Source: Kribbella steppae (lineage in GTDB: Bacteria; Actinomycetota; Actinomycetes; Propionibacteriales; Kribbellaceae). Taken from it: a DNA stretch of 64,000 nt. The stretch covers positions 62,001 through 126,000 of the forward strand of contig NZ_SLWN01000002.1 in the NCBI RefSeq assembly GCF_004342025.1, written 5' to 3'. Numbering within the stretch: position 1 is the first letter of the stretch; each line of letters starts with the position of its first letter. Position numbers and translations under genes: made by a program. The notes below the pieces were generated by a model. That model did no database searches. It saw only the letters and a list, made by a program, of their open reading frames with translations, and was not told the DNA's origin. Positions 19,134 to 27,675 of the stretch are shown here, piece by piece.

Positions 19134-19171
19134 GGGGCCTCCGGTCTGGACGCGGCATTCAATACCGTCAC
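19130..19171 (-). repeat. Type II bridging mini-ORF element between cobL and cobM
   Basis: Starting at a GTG that overlaps the cobL TGA, the 42-base gap is open for 13 codons and ends at a TGA inside the cobM GTGA. The encoded peptide is [13 protein letters not shown]. Both ends resemble the longer element at 47661-47786: GTGACRGTA at the start and GTCCAGRCCGG, then AGGCCCCGTGACC at the end. It probably preserves translational coupling. No peptide function is claimed. Confidence 0.5.
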
Positions 19172-20370
19172 TTGGTCACGCTCCAGATCGTCACTGGCAT
19201 GGCGGGGCGCCAGCCGGTCATGGTTCCGACCGCCGAGGCGCGCTGGACGTCGAGGCGGACGAGGTCCCCGCCGAGTTCGCCGTACCAGCGGGCGATCAAC
19301 GCTTCGGTCTCCAGCGTCACGCCGTTCAGCACGAGTCGGCCGCCGGGTGCGAGTGCGTTCCAGCAGGCTTCGACCATGCCGGCCGCGGTCGCTCCCCCGC
19401 CGATGAAGATCGCGTCGGGCGTCTCCAGTTCGTCCAATCCGTCGGGTGCCTTGCCCAGCACAACCGTCACCGAGGCACCGAGCGCGGCAGCGTTGCGCTC
19501 CAGGCGCTTGGCGCGGTCAGGATCACGTTCGATCGCGATCGCCCGGCAGGTGGGGTGATGCCGCGACCACTCGATCGCGATGCTGCCCGCACCACCGCCG
19601 ACGTCCCACAGCAGCTGACCCGGAACCGGCGCGAGCCGCGAGAGCGTCACCGCGCGGACCTCGCGCTTGGTGAGTTGCCCGTCGTTCTCGTACGCGTCGT
19701 CGGGCAGTCCAGGCACAGTAGGCAGCAGCGCTGCGTCCTCATCCGCCTGGCACAGTACGCCGATCACGTTGAGCGCATCGACCTCGTGCGACCACTCAGC
19801 TGCGCGAGCCGTCCGCACACGCTCCGACGGTCCGCCAAGTTGTTCGAGCACGGTCACCGCGCTGGAGCCATAACCACGCGATACGAGCAGTCCGGCCACC
19901 TCGGCAGGTGTGTGCGCGCCCCAACTCAACACGAGGAGCCGACGGCCCGGCTGTACGTGCGGGTGCATGAGCTCGACGGGATTTCCGACCAGACTGACCA
20001 CCTGGACCTGGTCCTGCGCCCACCCGAGTCGCGCAGACGCCAGTGACACGCTCGACGGGTGGGGAATCACCCGTACGGCGTCCGCCCCCAGCAACCGCGT
20101 CAACGTCGTACCGATCCCGTGGAACGTCGGATCGCCGCTGGCCAGCACACACACTCGTCGCCCACGGTGCTCGTCCAACAAGCCAGGCAGGGCTTCCGAC
20201 AACGGAGAGGGCCACGCGATGCGTTGTCCGGTCACCCCAGGGACGAGCGCCAACTGCCGGGTGCTGCCCATCAGTACGTCTGCTGACTCGACGGCACTCC
20301 TTGCAGCAGACGAGAGCCCTTCCCACCCGTCCGCACCGATTCCCACGACTGTCACGACGTCACCCGGCAT
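19168..20370 (-). CDS. cobL: Precorrin-6Y C5,15-methyltransferase (decarboxylating)
   Basis: A 400-residue fusion of CbiE-like and CbiT-like domains that methylates precorrin-6B at C5 and C15 and decarboxylates the acetate side chain. The N-terminal half shows [34 protein letters not shown] and [14 protein letters not shown]. The C-terminal CbiT half begins about residue 210 with [19 protein letters not shown] and has the SAM loop [16 protein letters not shown] and [15 protein letters not shown]. The ATG at 20370 overlaps the PPOX gene by 11 bases. It is coupled to cobM through a mini-ORF. Confidence 0.95.
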   Translation of the reverse strand: MPGDVVTVVGIGADGWEGLSSAARSAVESADVLMGSTRQLALVPGVTGQRIAWPSPLSEALPGLLDEHRGRRVCVLASGDPTFHGIGTTLTRLLGADAVRVIPHPSSVSLASARLGWAQDQVQVVSLVGNPVELMHPHVQPGRRLLVLSWGAHTPAEVAGLLVSRGYGSSAVTVLEQLGGPSERVRTARAAEWSHEVDALNVIGVLCQADEDAALLPTVPGLPDDAYENDGQLTKREVRAVTLSRLAPVPGQLLWDVGGGAGSIAIEWSRHHPTCRAIAIERDPDRAKRLERNAAALGASVTVVLGKAPDGLDELETPDAIFIGGGATAAGMVEACWNALAPGGRLVLNGVTLETEALIARWYGELGGDLVRLDVQRASAVGTMTGWRPAMPVTIWSVTK

Positions 20371-20743
20371 TGCCCAGCACCTTCGTCACAGTGATCTCGA
20401 TGACCACGCGCTGTGGGTTGACTCGCGGCTCCCGGTAGCGCTTGGCATAGCGCCGTACGGCGTCCTCCACTCGCTCGGGATCGTCGTTGACCACAGCACG
20501 CCCCTCCAGCGTCGACCAGCGGCGGCCGTCCACCTGGGTCACCGCGACCGCAGCGACCCCGGCCTGACGGATCGTCCGGGCCTTGTACGACGTACCCGAG
20601 CAGATCACCCGCGCGAGCCCCGCCTCGACATCCAGGGTCGCCCCGACCGGCGTCGAGTGCACGGTCCCGTCCGCACGGACGGTGCTCAGCACACACAGAT
20701 GCCGCTCGGTCCAGAACTCCACAAGTCCATCACTCCAACGCAC
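20360..20743 (-). CDS. PPOX-class (pyridoxamine 5'-phosphate oxidase-like, probable F420-dependent) oxidoreductase
   Basis: A 127-residue split-barrel flavin/F420-binding protein. Landmarks are FWTERHLCVLSTVRADGTVH, STPVGATLDVEAGLARVICS, GTSYKARTIRQ and the C-terminal region RYREPRVNPQRVVIEITVTKV, which match the actinobacterial TIGR03618-like F420-dependent group. The cofactor is inferred from family, not shown. Its 3' end overlaps cobL by 11 bases, so it leads the cobalamin transcript, although no corrin reaction for it is known. Confidence 0.8.
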   Translation of the reverse strand: MRWSDGLVEFWTERHLCVLSTVRADGTVHSTPVGATLDVEAGLARVICSGTSYKARTIRQAGVAAVAVTQVDGRRWSTLEGRAVVNDDPERVEDAVRRYAKRYREPRVNPQRVVIEITVTKVLGNAG

Positions 20744-20763
20744 CCCGCGATGGTAGACGTGAT

Positions 20764-20822
20764 GGCCCGCCCGGCAATCAGCCAGGCGGGCCGTCAGGCG
20801 CCGGACCCCTCAGACCGGCGCC
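20764..20822 (-). terminator. Two tandem hairpins after the ABC-2 exporter genes
   Basis: The stem GGCGCCGG / CCGGCGCC (20797-20804 and 20815-20822) is followed by GGCCCGCC / GGCGGGCC (20764-20771 and 20785-20792), in the order read by the leftward exporter transcript. Both stems are perfect. They separate the exporter from the PPOX-cob operon. Confidence 0.65.
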
Positions 20823-20831
20823 GGTACCAGG

Positions 20832-22430
20832 TCAGCCGACGTCGCGGCGACGGAAGGCGGCCAGGCCTGCCACCGTCAAGGCCGCGGCGATGGCCGTCAG
20901 CCAGAGGACCGGAGCGACGGTGAAGTCGCCGCCGGGCAGGCGCGGGGTGTGGCCGTACGGGCTGAGATTCATCACGCCCTCGGGCAGGTTGAAGATCGCG
21001 CCGAACTGGCCGATCAGCAGGAAGACGCCGAACAGGACCCACGCACCGGTGACCAGCTTGGGAGCCAGGCCGAACAGTAGGACGACCAGCGCCGTGACCA
21101 ACCAGATCGCGGGAAGCTGGACGGCCGCCGCCGCGAGCATGCGGGGCACCTGCCGACCCATGTTGCCCAGCGAGGCACCACTGGAGATACCGGAGCCGAG
21201 CCCGGCAACCAGGATCAGCGCACCCGTCCCGAACATGGCCATCAGCACGTGACTGCCCAGCCACTGCGCCCGGGTGACGCCGGTGGCCAGCAGCGGCTCG
21301 GCCCGGAGCGCCGTCTCCTCCGACCGCAGCCGGAGCGCCGCCTGGATGCCGAAGGCCGAGGCAAGCAGGCCGACCATCCCCATCTCGGTCGCCAGGAACG
21401 CGTCGGTGATGCCGTTGACGCCGCCGAGCTTCTCCACCATCTCCCTGGCGCTGTCGCTGGACACGAACCCGTCCACATTGCTGGCGATGTTGCCCACCAA
21501 CAGGCCGAGCAGCAGGAACGCGAAACCCCAGCCGTACAAGGAGCCTCGGTGCAGGCGCCACGCCAGCGCGAGCGGCGACCGCAGCGACGGTGACGCGGTC
21601 GCAGGCCCTGGCCGCGGCCGCACCAGGCCGGCACCGACGTCCCGCCGCCGGATCAGCGCGAACGCACCGGCGACCAGCGCGGCCATGAACACCAGCGGCA
21701 GCAGTACGACGACGTACCGGTCACCGGCGAACGCGCGGACCTGCTGGGACCATCCGATCGGCGACAGCCACGACACCCACTCGGACTTGCCGTCGGAGGA
21801 CGAGTCACCGATTGCCCGCAGTACGTACGAGACCCCGAGGATGACCGCGGTGAACCCGTTCGCGGCGCGAGCGCCTTCGGTCAGCTGAGCGGTCACCGCG
21901 GCCACGCCCGCGAAGGACAGTCCAGCCGCGGCCCACATCAGCCCGAAGGCGAACGAACCGGCCGCGGGCAGTCCGACCCCGATCAACGAGAGAGCAGTCA
22001 GGAGACCGAGCAGTACGACGGTCCCCGACGACACGATCAGTGCCGCGGCCAGAGCGGCGTACCGGCCGAGGACTCCGGCGCTGAGCAGCTCGAGCCGGCC
22101 GGACTCTTCCTCGGTTCGGGTGTGCCGTACGACGAGGATCGCGGCCAGCAACCCGACCAGCGCCGCGCCGAACGCGGTCAGCTTGAACAGCGACAGCTCA
22201 CCGAGCGAGGTCTCGTCGAAGATCCGGCCGTACAGCGACACCAGGGCCGGCGACGCGTTCGACGTCCGGGCGGCCTCGATCCGGGACTGGACGTCCGGGT
22301 AGAGGTCGATCGAGGCCTGTGCCGATCCGGCCGCCATCGTCACGAACACCACGATCCACACCGGGATCAGGATCCGGTCCCGGCGCAGCGCGAGCCGCAC
22401 CAGGGTTCCGGTACCGACGAAGTCGCTCAT
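20832..22430 (-). CDS. ABC-2 type exporter permease (tetronasin/antibiotic-transport type)
   Basis: A 532-residue membrane protein with about twelve hydrophobic segments in two homologous halves. Each half ends in a similar motif (LIRRRDVGAGL near residue 275 and LAAFRRRDVG at the C-terminus). This layout matches actinobacterial exporter permeases such as the tetronasin-resistance type. HTRTEEESGRLELLSAG and LRSEETALRAEPLLATGVTR are conserved cytoplasmic loops in the two halves. The substrate is unknown. It follows the ATPase through an 84-base mini-ORF. Confidence 0.85.
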   Translation of the reverse strand: MSDFVGTGTLVRLALRRDRILIPVWIVVFVTMAAGSAQASIDLYPDVQSRIEAARTSNASPALVSLYGRIFDETSLGELSLFKLTAFGAALVGLLAAILVVRHTRTEEESGRLELLSAGVLGRYAALAAALIVSSGTVVLLGLLTALSLIGVGLPAAGSFAFGLMWAAAGLSFAGVAAVTAQLTEGARAANGFTAVILGVSYVLRAIGDSSSDGKSEWVSWLSPIGWSQQVRAFAGDRYVVVLLPLVFMAALVAGAFALIRRRDVGAGLVRPRPGPATASPSLRSPLALAWRLHRGSLYGWGFAFLLLGLLVGNIASNVDGFVSSDSAREMVEKLGGVNGITDAFLATEMGMVGLLASAFGIQAALRLRSEETALRAEPLLATGVTRAQWLGSHVLMAMFGTGALILVAGLGSGISSGASLGNMGRQVPRMLAAAAVQLPAIWLVTALVVLLFGLAPKLVTGAWVLFGVFLLIGQFGAIFNLPEGVMNLSPYGHTPRLPGGDFTVAPVLWLTAIAAALTVAGLAAFRRRDVG

Positions 22431-22510
22431 GCTTCCGCCTCGCTGGCGCTCGGCTCCAGCATGAGCGATAAGTCGGCTGTGCTTTTTGTTCGCTCGCTGC
22501 GCTCGCTCAT
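22427..22510 (-). repeat. Type I bridging mini-ORF element between exporter ATPase and permease
   Basis: This 84-base gap is a complete 27-codon reading frame (peptide starts [19 protein letters not shown]). Its ATG overlaps the ATPase TGA in ATGA and its TGA overlaps the permease ATG in ATGA. The first 22 bases and last 25 bases resemble the 84-base element at 53574-53657. The GAGCGCAGCGAGCG start is quasi-palindromic. No independent ribosome-binding site is visible, so it should be read by coupled ribosomes. Confidence 0.6.
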
Positions 22511-23415
22511 CGGACCGCCGCCATCGGTTCGGACTCTTCCTCGTAGTGGCGCAGGAAGAGCTCCTCCAGCGTCGGCGGCTGCGCGACCAGGCTCTTGATC
22601 CCGCTCGCGGACAGTTGCCGCATCACCGCATCCAGCTGGGCGGTGTCCACCTCGCACCGGACCCGGTTGCCCTCGACATCGAGATCGTGGACGCCGGGCA
22701 GTGACGCGAGCCCGTTCGGCGACCCGGCCAGCTCGGCGTGGATCGACGTACGGGTGAGGTGCCGCAGGTCGGACAGCGTGCCGGACTCGACCACCTTGCC
22801 GCGCCGGATGATGCTGATCCGGTCACACAGGGCCTCGACCTCGGACAGGATGTGGCTCGACAGCAGCACGGTGCGGTCGCGCTGGCGCTCCTCCTCGATG
22901 CACTGCCGGAACACCTCCTCCATCAGCGGGTCCAGGCCGGACGTCGGCTCGTCGAGGATGAGCAGCTCGACGTCCGACGCGAGCGCCGCGACCAGGGCGA
23001 CCTTCTGCCGGTTGCCCTTGGAGTAGGTGCGGCCCTTCTTGGTCGGGTCGAGGTCGAACCGGCGCAGCAGGTCGTCCCGCTTCTTCGGGTCCAGCCCGCC
23101 GCGGAGCCGGCCGAGCAGGTCGATCACCTCGCCGCCGGTCAGGTTCGGCCAGAGGTTGACGTCACCCGGGACGTAGGCGAGCCGGCGGTGCAGCTTCGCC
23201 GCGTCGTGCCACGGGTCGCCGCCGAGCAGCGAGACGTCACCGGCGTCACCGCGCAGCAGGCCGAGCAGCACCCGGATGGTCGTGGACTTCCCGGCGCCGT
23301 TCGGGCCGAGGAATCCGTGCACCTCACCGGTCGCGACCTCCAGGTCGAGACCATCGAGGGCGTGCGTACTTCCGTACGACTTGTGCAGTCCAGAGACCAC
23401 GATGGCTGATGTCAT
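22507..23415 (-). CDS. ABC exporter ATP-binding protein
   Basis: A 302-residue ATPase partner of the permease at 20832. Walker A is [16 protein letters not shown], the Q-loop region is [15 protein letters not shown], the signature is [17 protein letters not shown] (LSGGQ variant), Walker B is [15 protein letters not shown], and the switch histidine is in [13 protein letters not shown]-terminal 80-residue regulatory extension follows, as in DrrA-like exporters. It is divergent from the GbsR/MarR regulator across a 98-base gap with an inverted repeat. Confidence 0.93.
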   Translation of the reverse strand: MTSAIVVSGLHKSYGSTHALDGLDLEVATGEVHGFLGPNGAGKSTTIRVLLGLLRGDAGDVSLLGGDPWHDAAKLHRRLAYVPGDVNLWPNLTGGEVIDLLGRLRGGLDPKKRDDLLRRFDLDPTKKGRTYSKGNRQKVALVAALASDVELLILDEPTSGLDPLMEEVFRQCIEEERQRDRTVLLSSHILSEVEALCDRISIIRRGKVVESGTLSDLRHLTRTSIHAELAGSPNGLASLPGVHDLDVEGNRVRCEVDTAQLDAVMRQLSASGIKSLVAQPPTLEELFLRHYEEESEPMAAVR

Positions 23416-23440
23416 AGTTCATAACGTACACTTCATTCAG

Positions 23441-23455
23441 AAGATTGTGAATCTT
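23441..23455. promoter_or_regulatory. Inverted repeat AAGATT-GTG-AATCTT, probable operator
   Basis: A perfect 6-bp inverted repeat in an unusually AT-rich 98-base divergent promoter region between the exporter ATPase and the GbsR/MarR gene. The size fits a winged-helix dimer site. Regulation by the adjacent gene product is inference. Confidence 0.6.
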
Positions 23456-23513
23456 ACTAACACGGTTCTCACACAGTCGGTGGTTTGCCGGCGAAAGAGG
23501 AGATGATGGGGCG

Positions 23514-24017
23514 GTGAGTGCACAACGAGACGACGAAGCCGTCAGGCGGTACGCCGAGCAGTTCGGCAACCTGCTGGCCGACACGGGCTGGCCGCGGATG
23601 GCCGCCCGGGTCTTCGCCGCCATCTTGTCCAGCGAGGAGGGGCGGATGACCGCCGCCGAGCTGTCCGACCGCCTGCAGGCCAGCCCCGCCGCCGTGTCCG
23701 GCGCGGTCAACTACCTGCTGCAGTTGCGACTGGCCAGCCGGGAGCGGGAGCCCGGCAGCCGCCGCGACGTGTACGTCGTCCAGGACGACTTCTGGTACCA
23801 GACCATGATGCGCCAGGACCAGGCCCTGACCCGCTGGTCCGACTCGCTCAACCAGGTCCTGGCCGCAGCCGGCGAAGGCTCCGCCGCCCACCGCCGGATC
23901 CGCGCCTCCCTCGGCTTCATCGAGTTCATCGAGGAAGAGGTCCACGGCCTCAGCGAGCGCTGGATCAAACGCAAAGCCGAGATCGACGCCGCCCTCGACG
24001 CCGAGTACGGCACCTAG
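23514..24017 (+). CDS. GbsR/MarR family transcriptional regulator
   Basis: A 167-residue winged-helix protein. AEQFGNLLADTGWPRMAARV at the N-terminus and TAAELSDRLQASPAAVSGAV with NYLLQLRLASREREPGSRRD form the DNA-binding domain of the GbsR-like group. The C-terminal half is helical (HRRIRASLGFIEFIEEEVHG) and should dimerise. It is divergent from the ABC exporter pair, the classical arrangement of a local repressor with an efflux pump. The GTG start at 23514 lies at the end of a purine-rich stretch. Confidence 0.88.
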   Translation: MSAQRDDEAVRRYAEQFGNLLADTGWPRMAARVFAAILSSEEGRMTAAELSDRLQASPAAVSGAVNYLLQLRLASREREPGSRRDVYVVQDDFWYQTMMRQDQALTRWSDSLNQVLAAAGEGSAAHRRIRASLGFIEFIEEEVHGLSERWIKRKAEIDAALDAEYGT

Positions 24018-24028
24018 TCAAGGCAGGG

Positions 24029-24094
24029 CTTGAACAAGAAGCCGGGCGTTGAGACAGGTTATTCCGTGTCCTAACCCCCGGCTTCCTGTTCAAG
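24029..24094 (-). repeat. Nested-hairpin repeat, copy A
   Basis: The left arm CTTGAACAAGAAGCCGGG (24029-24046) pairs with 24077-24094 over 18 bp with one mismatch. A second weaker stem closes over the central GACAGG-TTATTCC-GTGTCC. The centre and the outer CTTGAACA/TGTTCAAG arms are shared with copies B and C. It lies directly after the GbsR gene and against the truncated 5' end of the AbiEi-like gene. It may act as a terminator, but three similar copies make it a repeat family. Confidence 0.65.
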
Positions 24095-24154
24095 GCGTGT
24101 CCACAGGCGGGAACTCGGGCGCGACGGCTACATCTGCTGAGTCTGCGCGCCGCC

Positions 24155-24856
24155 ATGGAGCGGATGGGGCCGAAGACCTTTGTCAGTCATCACTCCGCAG
24201 CAGTGCTGCACGGCCTCCCGACGTGGGGACTGGACCTGCGCAGGGTCCAGGTATCTCGGACCTCCGGCCGAGCACGATCGGACTCCGTCGTCGAGGTCCA
24301 CCGCACATCGATAGAGGCGGACGAACTGACCGAGGTGGACGGCCTTCGGGCGGTAGCTCCGGCCCGCGCGGTCGCCGAGTCCGCGTGCGGCTCGTCGTAC
24401 GAGGTGGGTGTGGTGCTGGGTGACGCGGCGCTTCACCAGCAGCTCGTCGCGCCGGAGCTGTTGATCGCGACGGCGGACCGGCACACGTACTGGAACGGTT
24501 CGCCGGCGGCGCGAGCTGCGGCACGATTCGCCAACGGGTTGAGCGAATCGGTCGGCGAGTCCCGGCTGCGGGTACTGATGGCGAACGCGGGCCTCCCGGC
24601 GCCGGCACTGCAGGTGGAGATCCACGACCGGAACCACCGGCGGATCGGGCGAGTGGACTTCCTTCTGCTGGGACGGTTGATCGTCGAATTCGACGGAGCA
24701 CAGAAGTACGGCGACAGCGCCGACGCGGTGCTGGCGGAGAAATGGCGGGAGGACCGGCTCCGGGCGTGCGGTCATCAGGTTGTCCGGACGGGCTGGGCTG
24801 ACCTCGACCGGCCCCGAGCCACCGCCGAGCGGATCCGTGCGGGGCTGAATGCGTGA
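24155..24856 (+). pseudogene. AbiEi/DUF559-like protein, N-terminally truncated
   Basis: The 233 codons from ATG 24155 encode FVSHHSAAVLHGLPTWGLDL, the middle of actinobacterial type IV antitoxin-like (AbiEi) proteins. A C-terminal DUF559/Vsr-like endonuclease-fold region follows, with GRVDFLLLGRLIVEFDGAQK and EKWREDRLRACGHQVVRTGW. The usual N-terminal winged helix (about 60-80 residues) is absent. The in-frame sequence 24095-24154 still reads family-like residues (TRARRLHLLSLRAAMER) but no start codon precedes it, and the similarity stops at hairpin copy A. It is either a remnant or expressed from the internal ATG. No toxin gene adjoins it. Confidence 0.65.
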
Positions 24857-24917
24857 ACAGAATGTGGTGGCCTGAGACAGGCAATTCCCTGTCCCAGGCC
24901 ACCAGTTCTTGTCCTAG
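24851..24917 (-). repeat. Nested-hairpin repeat, copy B
   Basis: The core stem TGGTGGCCTGAGACAGG (24865-24881) pairs with 24888-24904 with one mismatch around a CAATT loop. The flanks GTGAACAGAA and GTTCTTGTCC form a poorer outer stem. It covers the last codons of the AbiEi-like gene and lies just before the stop of the convergent peptidase gene. On the minus strand it aligns best with copy C. Confidence 0.6.
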
Positions 24918-24923
24918 CCGCGG

Positions 24924-26786
24924 CTACCGGAGTGTGCCCGCAGCCACAGTGTCCAGGGCTTGCTGGAGCAAGGGGTTCACCTTGTGGTTGGTGGACTTGG
25001 ACTTGGGGAGGTGTACGGCGTTGCCGTCTATTGGGCCGTTGACCGGGTAGACGGACAGCTCCGCCGGGAGTGGGGAGGTGCCGCAGACCTGGTTCTTGCC
25101 GGGGAGTTCGCCGCTGAAGACGAAGGTGTCACCGATCGCCTCGGCGCAGGACGAGGCCGAGCCGACGTACTGGCCGTGCTGGCCCTCGTCGTCGATGGCA
25201 ACGAACCTGGTCGCCTTGGCGGTGTCCTGGTGAGTGCGCAATGCACCCTCGTACGCCGTCGCCGGATCGAGCTCACCCTGGATCATCAGCATCCGCGGCG
25301 AGCCCTTCAGGTCGAGCTTGCGATCCTGCGCCTCGTACGGCCAGAAGGCGCAGAACGGTACGCCGTTCATGTAGCCGAAGAAGTTGTACTTGGCGGCCAT
25401 CCGGTCCGCCTCGCGCAGGTAGAACCGCGGGTCGCTGTTCCACTTCGTGTCATTGCAGCGGACCGTCGTACCGATGGGACCGAGGTTGACCACGGCGTCA
25501 CCCGTCGACTTGGCCGCTGTCGCGCGGGCGTCGGCGATCAGCGAGTGGGTCGAGTCCACCTTCAGGGCGGCCAGGGTCGATACGGCCGCCGGCGTCACGC
25601 CGTACCGGGCCCGCATCGCGGCGAGGGTGTCGAACGCCTGCAGCTCCGGCGAGATCCGGGCCCAGGCACGGTCGACGTGCCGCAGTTCGATCGCCCCCGA
25701 GGCCGACGGGTCCTTGACGTACTCGTCGTGAATCAGGATGTCGAGCGTCCCCCGGATGAAGCGGACATTGCCGTACTGGACGCTGTAGATGGTGGTGTCG
25801 AGGCTCTCCCCGGTCTCCGACGACGTACCGGCCTTGACCAGCGTGACCAGGCCCGCGCGGATTCCGTTGTACGTCGCCCGCACCTGCTTGAACGTGCTGC
25901 CCAGGCCGTCGATCTGGTCGGCGTGCCGGGCGATCCACGGGAACAACTGGGTGTCCCGCCGGCGCTGGCCGGAGAACGGGTCGAAGTTCACGTTGTCCCA
26001 CTGGGTGTGGGTCCAGTCCATGTTCGAGTCGATCACGAACCGGCCGACCTTCGACGGGTAGGTGTCGGCGTACCAGCCGCCGAGCCAGGTTCCGTAGCTG
26101 TAGCCGATCAGGTTCAGCTGCCGCGCCTTGAACAGCGCCCGCAGGAACTCCATGTCGTACACCGTCTGCTGGCTGCTGACGAACTGGCTGAACTCGGTCG
26201 CGGAGCACGCGTCTGCGAGCAGCTTGGCCTCGGCCACCTCGGCCACGTGGGTCTGCCGGGTGCGCTCCTTGCGGTCCGGGGTCGTCGGCAACGCGTTCAG
26301 GGCCTCGGTCGTGGTCAGGCACTGCAGCGGGGTGCTCTGGCCGAACCCGCGCGGGTCGAAGCCGAGCAGGTCGAAGTCACTGAACAGCTGGGTCTTCTCG
26401 ATCGCCAGCGAGGCCGACAGGGTCAGTCCGGCGCCACCCGGTCCGCCCGGGTTGGTCGTCATCAGGCCCTTCGACGTATCGGTGGCCTTGCTGTAGGCGA
26501 TCGCGACCTCGACGTCGGGGTGCGCGTCCGGGTGGGCCCAGTCCATCGGGACCTTCACCTTCGCGCAGTTGGTGGTCGGCGCCTGCGGGTACAGGTTCTT
26601 GACCTGTGCGTCGAACGCGCAGACCGACCAGGTGATCGGCTGGTCGAGGTACTTCTGTGGAATGGACGGGACCGGCGGATCCACCGGACCATTGGCCGCG
26701 GGCGCTGCGGCGGCCGAGCTGATGGCCACCTGGGGCATGACGAGTACCGTCGCCAGGGCCAGAGCGATCTTGGGAAGTCTGATCAC
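24924..26786 (-). CDS. Secreted S33-family alpha/beta-hydrolase peptidase (tripeptidyl aminopeptidase-like)
   Basis: A 620-residue exported peptidase. The signal peptide runs IRLPKIALALATVLVMPQVA to the SSAAAAPAA region. Catalytic features are the oxyanion stretch TNPGGPGGAGLTL, LLGFDPRGFGQSTPL, the nucleophile elbow LIGYSYGTWLGGWYAD, the acid in IQGELDPATAYEGA and the histidine in DEGQHGQYVG. The layout and two-cysteine C-terminal domain match Streptomyces SlpD/tripeptidyl aminopeptidases, which trim short peptides from protein N-termini. GTG at 26786 follows AGGAG; the longer in-frame start is not supported. Confidence 0.92.
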   Translation of the reverse strand: MIRLPKIALALATVLVMPQVAISSAAAAPAANGPVDPPVPSIPQKYLDQPITWSVCAFDAQVKNLYPQAPTTNCAKVKVPMDWAHPDAHPDVEVAIAYSKATDTSKGLMTTNPGGPGGAGLTLSASLAIEKTQLFSDFDLLGFDPRGFGQSTPLQCLTTTEALNALPTTPDRKERTRQTHVAEVAEAKLLADACSATEFSQFVSSQQTVYDMEFLRALFKARQLNLIGYSYGTWLGGWYADTYPSKVGRFVIDSNMDWTHTQWDNVNFDPFSGQRRRDTQLFPWIARHADQIDGLGSTFKQVRATYNGIRAGLVTLVKAGTSSETGESLDTTIYSVQYGNVRFIRGTLDILIHDEYVKDPSASGAIELRHVDRAWARISPELQAFDTLAAMRARYGVTPAAVSTLAALKVDSTHSLIADARATAAKSTGDAVVNLGPIGTTVRCNDTKWNSDPRFYLREADRMAAKYNFFGYMNGVPFCAFWPYEAQDRKLDLKGSPRMLMIQGELDPATAYEGALRTHQDTAKATRFVAIDDEGQHGQYVGSASSCAEAIGDTFVFSGELPGKNQVCGTSPLPAELSVYPVNGPIDGNAVHLPKSKSTNHKVNPLLQQALDTVAAGTLR

Positions 26787-26884
26787 GCTGTCAACTCCTG
26801 TGTGTCCGGGCGGGTTCAGCAGACAGCAACCTATTCCGGAACGGCCACCAGGAACACCCGCCACAGCAAGGTCAAGGGCAATCC

Positions 26885-27568
26885 CTAAAGCTCGTAGACG
26901 GTGAAGATTGTGCAGTACATCGGTGGCGACTCCAGCCCGGGGTAGTACAAACGCCCGACGTCATCGGTGATTTTGAAGTACGCCGTCGACGCGCCCACCT
27001 GGGACGGCGCCTGCAACGCCATCGACACTGTCACGATCTCCCCCGGTACGGCGTCCGGCAGCCGAGCGCGATGCGGTGACCGCAACCACCCCGGCGTACC
27101 CGCCGCGCCCTGCCGGGTCAGCCAGCGATCGTGCCAGGGCCGTTCACCGCTGTTGCGGACCTCCCAGGTCTTCTCGAACTCCTGGTCCCGGCACACCCGC
27201 GTGCCGTCCGGCACCGTCTCCCCCACCAACTCCGCCCGGTCCTCCGGGTGGTGGTCGACCGGCACGGATCCACCGAGCAGCACCGGCTGGACGCGCCGGC
27301 GCATGTCCCGCAGCGACATGTCGCGACCGGCTCGGACGGCAGCATCCAGCTCCATCAACTGGTTGACCAAGGCCTGGCCGGCACCGAACGAGGCGTCGTA
27401 CCACTCGATCAGCTCGCGGCTGGGCTTGGTGTGACCGCGCTCGACCCGGGACAGGTGGCCCTTGTCCCAGCCGGACTGGGCGGCGGCGCGCGACAGCGGT
27501 ACGCCGGCCGCTTCCCGGAGCTCACGCATCCGGCAGCCGATCACAACACGAGCCTGTGCTGGCCTCAC
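26885..27568 (-). CDS. XRE-family regulator fused to an NBR1-Ig-like domain
   Basis: A 227-residue protein. The N-terminal helix-turn-helix (RMRELREAAGVPLSRAAAQS, then GWDKGHLSRVERGHTKPSRE) is followed by a helical linker and a basic segment. The C-terminal beta-sandwich contains GTRVCRDQEFEKTWEVRNSG, ERPWHDRWLTRQG and PGEIVTVSMALQAPSQVGAS, typical of the immunoglobulin-like domain of NBR1 seen fused to actinobacterial XRE regulators. The ligand of that domain in bacteria is not established. GTG at 27568 follows GGGAG. It is divergent from a secreted SH3/CHAP-like protein. Confidence 0.85.
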   Translation of the reverse strand: MRPAQARVVIGCRMRELREAAGVPLSRAAAQSGWDKGHLSRVERGHTKPSRELIEWYDASFGAGQALVNQLMELDAAVRAGRDMSLRDMRRRVQPVLLGGSVPVDHHPEDRAELVGETVPDGTRVCRDQEFEKTWEVRNSGERPWHDRWLTRQGAAGTPGWLRSPHRARLPDAVPGEIVTVSMALQAPSQVGASTAYFKITDDVGRLYYPGLESPPMYCTIFTVYEL

Positions 27569-27630
27569 GGCGCACTCCCGAATCGATCGTTGCCCACTGC
27601 GACAACAAGATAACTCTCTGATTCTCTGTA

Positions 27631-27655
27631 AGTCAGTGCCAGTTCGCCACTGACT
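27631..27655. promoter_or_regulatory. Inverted repeat AGTCAGTG-9-CACTGACT, probable operator
   Basis: A perfect 8-bp inverted repeat with a 9-bp spacer in the 107-base divergent gap between the XRE-NBR1 regulator and the secreted SH3-like gene. It lies 20 bases before the latter's start. It is a likely binding site for the XRE protein, by position only. Confidence 0.55.
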
Positions 27656-27675
27656 GAGCGAAAAGGACAAACATC

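Noticed and set aside
24029..24917. Insertion sequence or composite transposon made by hairpin copies A and B
   Set aside because: No transposase and no target-site duplication were seen; the repeats are in the same, not inverted, orientation.
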